From Azadirachta indica (Eukaryota; Streptophyta; Magnoliopsida; Sapindales; Meliaceae): a stretch of 64,000 nt of DNA. Position 1 is the first letter of the stretch. The number at the start of each line of letters is the position of its first letter. Below are positions 62,595 to 64,000 of this stretch, piece by piece. The notes under the pieces were generated by a model. It made no database searches. It had not been told where the DNA came from and worked only from the letters and a program-made list of their open reading frames with translations. The DNA lies in the NCBI GenBank assembly GCA_022749755.1, contig CM040442.1:7724457-7788456 (forward strand), given 5' to 3'. The translations under genes were made by a program, and so were the position numbers.

Positions 62595-63899
62595 TTGTTT
62601 CTTCCTAACAAAATTCAGTCGCATGTACAACTAAGGATGCGCTTATATGGATTAAGCATGGAATACTGGCACCCAAGAATCTTAATGACTATCGCTCGAG
62701 GAGTTGGAATTCCTCTTCAGATAGATCAAGCTACCAGAGACATGAAGTATGGTTTCTACGCAAGTATACTAGTAGAAGTAGATCTCTCGAAGCCATTACT
62801 AGATTCTGTAACTGTCGAATTGCCGGATTTCGGATTCGATGTTGAAGTCCATTATGAGAACCTTCCTGCCAAATGCGATAGCTGCAACAAATTTGGCCAT
62901 GCTGACCACCAATGCCGGCTCAACAAAAATCCAAACACTCAACTCATAAACAAAGTTTCGTACCCAAAATAAAAATTCAAACCAACTCAATCTGAACCTT
63001 TAGAGATACTGAATATGATGATAAATGAAAACAGCTTGAATTCAAAGAATGACTCCTCACAGGCAGCCAACGAAGAAACAGAGAACCCGAATACCGTGGC
63101 CGGAAATTCAACCGTGAAGCATGGGCCATCCACGGAAGGTGGTGATAATCATTATACTAGCTTTGTGGGCAAACAGCACGTGCATGGTAGGGAAGGTGCA
63201 CCACAGTATAGAGTCAATAAAGAAACAGAAGATGCTCTAATAATAGCCAATAATGAAGCTAGTCAAAAAATGAAAGATGGGGCGCACATGCATATCAAAC
63301 ACAAGCCATGTGATAAGAACAAACACAAAACAGGTGGGTCAGATCTTATTCCAAAAGAAGATAACATAGAGGCAAGGGAACAAGTGCATATGCCACACAA
63401 GTCATGTGATAGAGATAAAAATAAAGCTGGTGAGTCAGACGTCATTCCTTTAGAGGATAACATGGACACAGGTCAAAGCATTAATGACTACAATGAGAGC
63501 ATGGATAGGAATATTCCACCTTGTAGAAGTGAGACCATTGAAGTTCATGGTACATCTGCCACTAATGGGTCACGCCAGACAGATCCACAAGATAAAGATT
63601 TGGCTACGTCCTCAGTTGATGGTTCGAAGCTAAAAGATTGTCCATATACGTCAATCCCTCAAGCTTTGACTGCATCCATAATTGATGGTTCGAGGTTAAA
63701 AAATACAGATATTGTTGTTTCTACGACTTTCCAAAAAGAATTGTCTCAAGTTGCCAGTATTCTCACAAAGCACACAATTGAGGATGGCTTCGAAATAGTG
63801 CAATCTAAATCAACCCGGATACGTCAGACAGCTAGACAAAAAGCGATAGATGAACTATACCTCTCACGAGGTAGCAATTCTCACCCTTCTTCTCCATGA
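62595..63899 (+). pseudogene. LINE ORF1 (gag-like, DUF4283/zf-CCHC_4), truncated and with one in-frame stop
   Basis: RNA-binding ORF1 protein of a plant L1 element. The N-terminal half is missing. What remains begins around MRLYGLSMEYWHPRILMTIA, corresponding to the end of the DUF4283 region, followed by a zinc knuckle CDSCNKFGHADHQC (CX2CX4HX4C) near codons 94-107. A TAA at 62970-62972 interrupts the frame, but the same frame continues (KFKPTQSEPLEILN) into the open stretch from 63015 to the stop at 63897-63899. The C-terminal part is hydrophilic and includes an internal duplication of about 40 codons (HKPCDKNKHKTGGSDLIPKE against HKSCDRDKNKAGESDVIPLE). One nonsense mutation besides truncation suggests a fairly young copy. 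Confidence 0.85.
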
Positions 63900-64000
63900 A
63901 ATTTCTTTACTGGAATATTAAGGGTGTGGCTAACCCTAAATCCAAACAAGACCTAGCCAATTTATGCATTGAACATCGTCCAGATCTTGTGGCAATTACG
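63896..64000 (+). CDS. LINE ORF2 start: APE-type endonuclease/reverse transcriptase (partial)
   Basis: ATG at 63896 opens MKFLYWNIKGVANPKSKQDL and continues HRPDLVAIT to the window edge. WNIKG and the PDLVAIT strand are the first two conserved blocks of the exonuclease-endonuclease-phosphatase domain that nicks target DNA in L1-type retrotransposition. The ATG overlaps the ORF1 stop as ATGA, in the -1 frame. The rest, including reverse transcriptase, is outside the window. Confidence 0.85.
   Translation, partial: MKFLYWNIKGVANPKSKQDLANLCIEHRPDLVAIT

Larger units (their letters stand above)
62595..64000 (+). mobile_element. 5'-truncated L1-type LINE retrotransposon (continues past right edge)
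   Basis: Contains the end of an ORF1 with a CCHC knuckle and the first codons of ORF2 (APE-type endonuclease). AT-rich non-coding DNA directly precedes the point where ORF1 similarity starts, consistent with the 5' truncation usual for LINE insertions. Reverse transcriptase, 3' tail and target-site duplication lie outside the window. Confidence 0.85.

Noticed and set aside
1..64000. CRISPR arrays, prokaryotic operons, tRNA or rRNA genes
   Set aside because: Tandem repeats present lack regular unique spacers, genes are spliced plant genes, and no cloverleaf-like or rRNA sequence was recognised by eye; a tRNAscan run would be needed to exclude a tRNA formally.

Overview
The window is AT-rich nuclear DNA of a flowering plant, most likely a eudicot. 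Genes are split by many short AT-rich introns, intergenic DNA is long and rich in hairpin MITE-like elements, and every recognisable protein belongs to a plant family (CNGC channel, phytocyanin, F-box/LRR protein, thylakoid biogenesis factor, ankyrin-PGG protein). The species cannot be named from the sequence. Exon models below were assembled by hand from splice signals, reading-frame continuity and remembered family sequences.

Layout. 57-10605 (-): 5' third of an ABCC13/MRP11-type ABC transporter, 15 exons visible, running off the left edge; its second intron has the hallmarks of a U12-type AT-AC intron. 12199-16361 (-): complete 26S proteasome ATPase RPT1, 10 exons, 426 aa. 17.4-19.06 kb: promoter region between head-to-head genes, holding two hairpin elements. 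19064-23638 (+): complete LPA3-like DUF1995 chloroplast protein, 12 exons, 376 aa, tail-to-tail with 24210-28017 (-): complete cyclic-nucleotide-gated channel, 7 exons, 746 aa. 28.8-34.4 kb: gene-free AT-rich DNA. 34408-36558 (+): single-exon receptor-like kinase of the At1g80870 type, whose activation segment holds about 320 extra residues.

38.3-46.8 kb is a duplicated cluster. An intact early-nodulin-like phytocyanin (45435-46781, -) has two diverged partial copies of its 3' end and downstream flank at 38.3-39.8 and 40.0-41.5 kb, with an F-box/LRR gene (41579-43481, -) between the copies and the intact gene. 49957-53208 (-) is an ankyrin-repeat/PGG membrane protein gene whose frame is broken several times, almost always at homopolymer runs. 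From 53.2 kb to the right edge the DNA is repeat-dominated: a 62-bp minisatellite, a foldback element of about 0.8 kb, a degenerate TE remnant followed by a 50-bp tandem repeat, and a 5'-truncated L1-type LINE whose ORF1 stop and ORF2 start overlap as ATGA.

The genes do not form a pathway. They are independent housekeeping, transport, photosynthesis and signalling genes in ordinary plant order. No tRNA, rRNA, CRISPR array or bacterial-type system was seen. The most notable signals are the AT-AC intron, the large foldback, the phytocyanin/F-box duplication cluster, the homopolymer-only lesions of the ankyrin gene, and the LINE ORF junction.
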